64,000 nucleotides of DNA, taken from Haematococcus lacustris (Eukaryota > Chlorophyta > Chlorophyceae > Chlamydomonadales > Haematococcaceae). The DNA is taken from NCBI GenBank assembly GCA_030144725.1, contig JASKMD010000028.1, positions 5,203,311 through 5,267,310 of the forward strand. Direction: 5' to 3'. Position numbers and translations under genes: made by a program. The notes beneath the pieces were generated by a model that saw only the letters and a list, made by a program, of their open reading frames with translations, made no database searches and had not been told where the DNA came from. Shown here one piece after another: positions 63,510 to 64,000 of the stretch. Positions within the stretch are counted from its first letter, which is position 1. Each line of letters opens with the position of its first letter.

Positions 63510-64000
63510 ATGTGGAAGCGCGCATCCACGTCGGCGGCAGCGACTTTGCGTGTTTGCGGCCATCGTGCTCCATTTACATCCTGTAATCGGCGCACAGTGT
63601 CCTCCAGGACATCAGTACTCCTAGGCACCCCGCAATTACAGCCAAGATTGAGCCCACACTGCACATCTAGTGATGCCGCAGCATCCGCAACGCCGCCTAA
63701 AATCCCCGAAGCAGCGTCGCCTAGCTCGCTGCCGCAGCAGTCCCTGGGCATGATGGCCGCAACAGCTTTGACATGGCTGTGCATTCAAGCCTGGCAGCGA
63801 CTGACAGCGGCTGCAGCCAGGGCAAATGCCTGGGCCTCTGGCCCCACAGGAAAGGTGAACCGATCAAAAGCCACAGCCAGTGCACAGCAGCAGGCCAGAG
63901 GCTGTAGAGAACTCCACCTGCCCCTAGCCTTAAGCCCCGCAGGCCGCATTGCAATGCGCTCCCTCCCTGCTGCCTGCCTGCCTACTGCTCAAGGCCCTGC
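63510..64000 (+). CDS. 5' end of an unknown gene with organelle-type leader (partial)
   Basis: From the ATG at 63510 the frame is open to the window edge (163 codons). The start MWKRASTSAAATLRVCGHR is rich in Ser, Ala, Thr and Arg with no acidic residue for the first ~50 positions, typical of a chloroplast or mitochondrial transit peptide. A hydrophobic stretch follows (MMAATALTWLCIQAW). A donor-like GGAAAG|GTGAAC at about 63855 may end the exon, so later codons may be intronic. Product unknown. Confidence 0.45.
   Translation, partial: MWKRASTSAAATLRVCGHRAPFTSCNRRTVSSRTSVLLGTPQLQPRLSPHCTSSDAAASATPPKIPEAASPSSLPQQSLGMMAATALTWLCIQAWQRLTAAAARANAWASGPTGKVNRSKATASAQQQARGCRELHLPLALSPAGRIAMRSLPAACLPTAQGP

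Overview
The window reads as nuclear DNA of a flagellated chlorophyte green alga, most likely in the Chlamydomonadales. Reasons: GC-rich, intron-dense genes with GT..AG borders; TGTAA-type polyadenylation signals; a radial-spoke gene (RSP7-like); chromoviral Ty3/gypsy elements; and Fanzor-like remnants of a kind I associate with green algae. A Haematococcus-like genome is a plausible guess but is not proven by the sequence. There is one 500-base assembly gap at 14853-15352.

Layout. 1-1003: 3' end of a Ty3/gypsy element (copy A1) whose polyprotein ends in a chromodomain plus a PHD finger, then its 3' LTR. 2730-6417 (minus): an 8-exon MADS-box gene. 8016-11189: a pogo-like DNA transposon with a 4-exon DDD transposase, cut at its 3' end by a second gypsy element (copy A2, from 11190) that runs into the gap. 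15353-25254: CACTC-ended DNA transposons. Two inverted copies of one composite element (C1, C2) flank the C-terminal half of a CACTA/KDZ-like transposase gene with its 12-bp subterminal repeats, a 345-bp hairpin MITE with the same ends, and a small pogo derivative inside an intron. 25615-36891: an almost intact gypsy element (B) with 301-bp LTRs, 5-bp target duplication TCAAG and an in-frame UAG between gag and pol. It is itself split by a 1.0-kb pogo derivative and by a 4.0-kb CACTC element (D1). 36897-45067: degraded C and D type elements, nearly all minisatellite. 45085-46393: a TIR element of unknown superfamily.

From 47 kb the window is mostly host genes. 47505-56492 (minus) is a 15-exon RSP7-like gene (RIIa domain plus EF-hands, 485 aa) that I could join exon by exon with consistent phase. 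Two antisense Fanzor/TnpB-like remnants sit in its introns and a third just upstream. 58486-62443 (plus) is an MFS transporter with 7 exons resolved. A fourth Fanzor-like fragment follows, then the 5' end of a gene with an organelle-type leader that runs off the window at 64000.

The most interesting observations are: the four Fanzor-like remnants with shared hairpins downstream of their stops; the chromodomain-PHD tail of gypsy A; the unrelated-looking minisatellites that all centre on a palindromic CTGYRCAG core inside CACTC-ended elements; and a recurrent 69-77 nt intron-like module. Insertion borders in gypsy B can be checked because removing each insert restores the reading frame, giving 2-bp duplications (TA for the pogo derivative, GA for D1).
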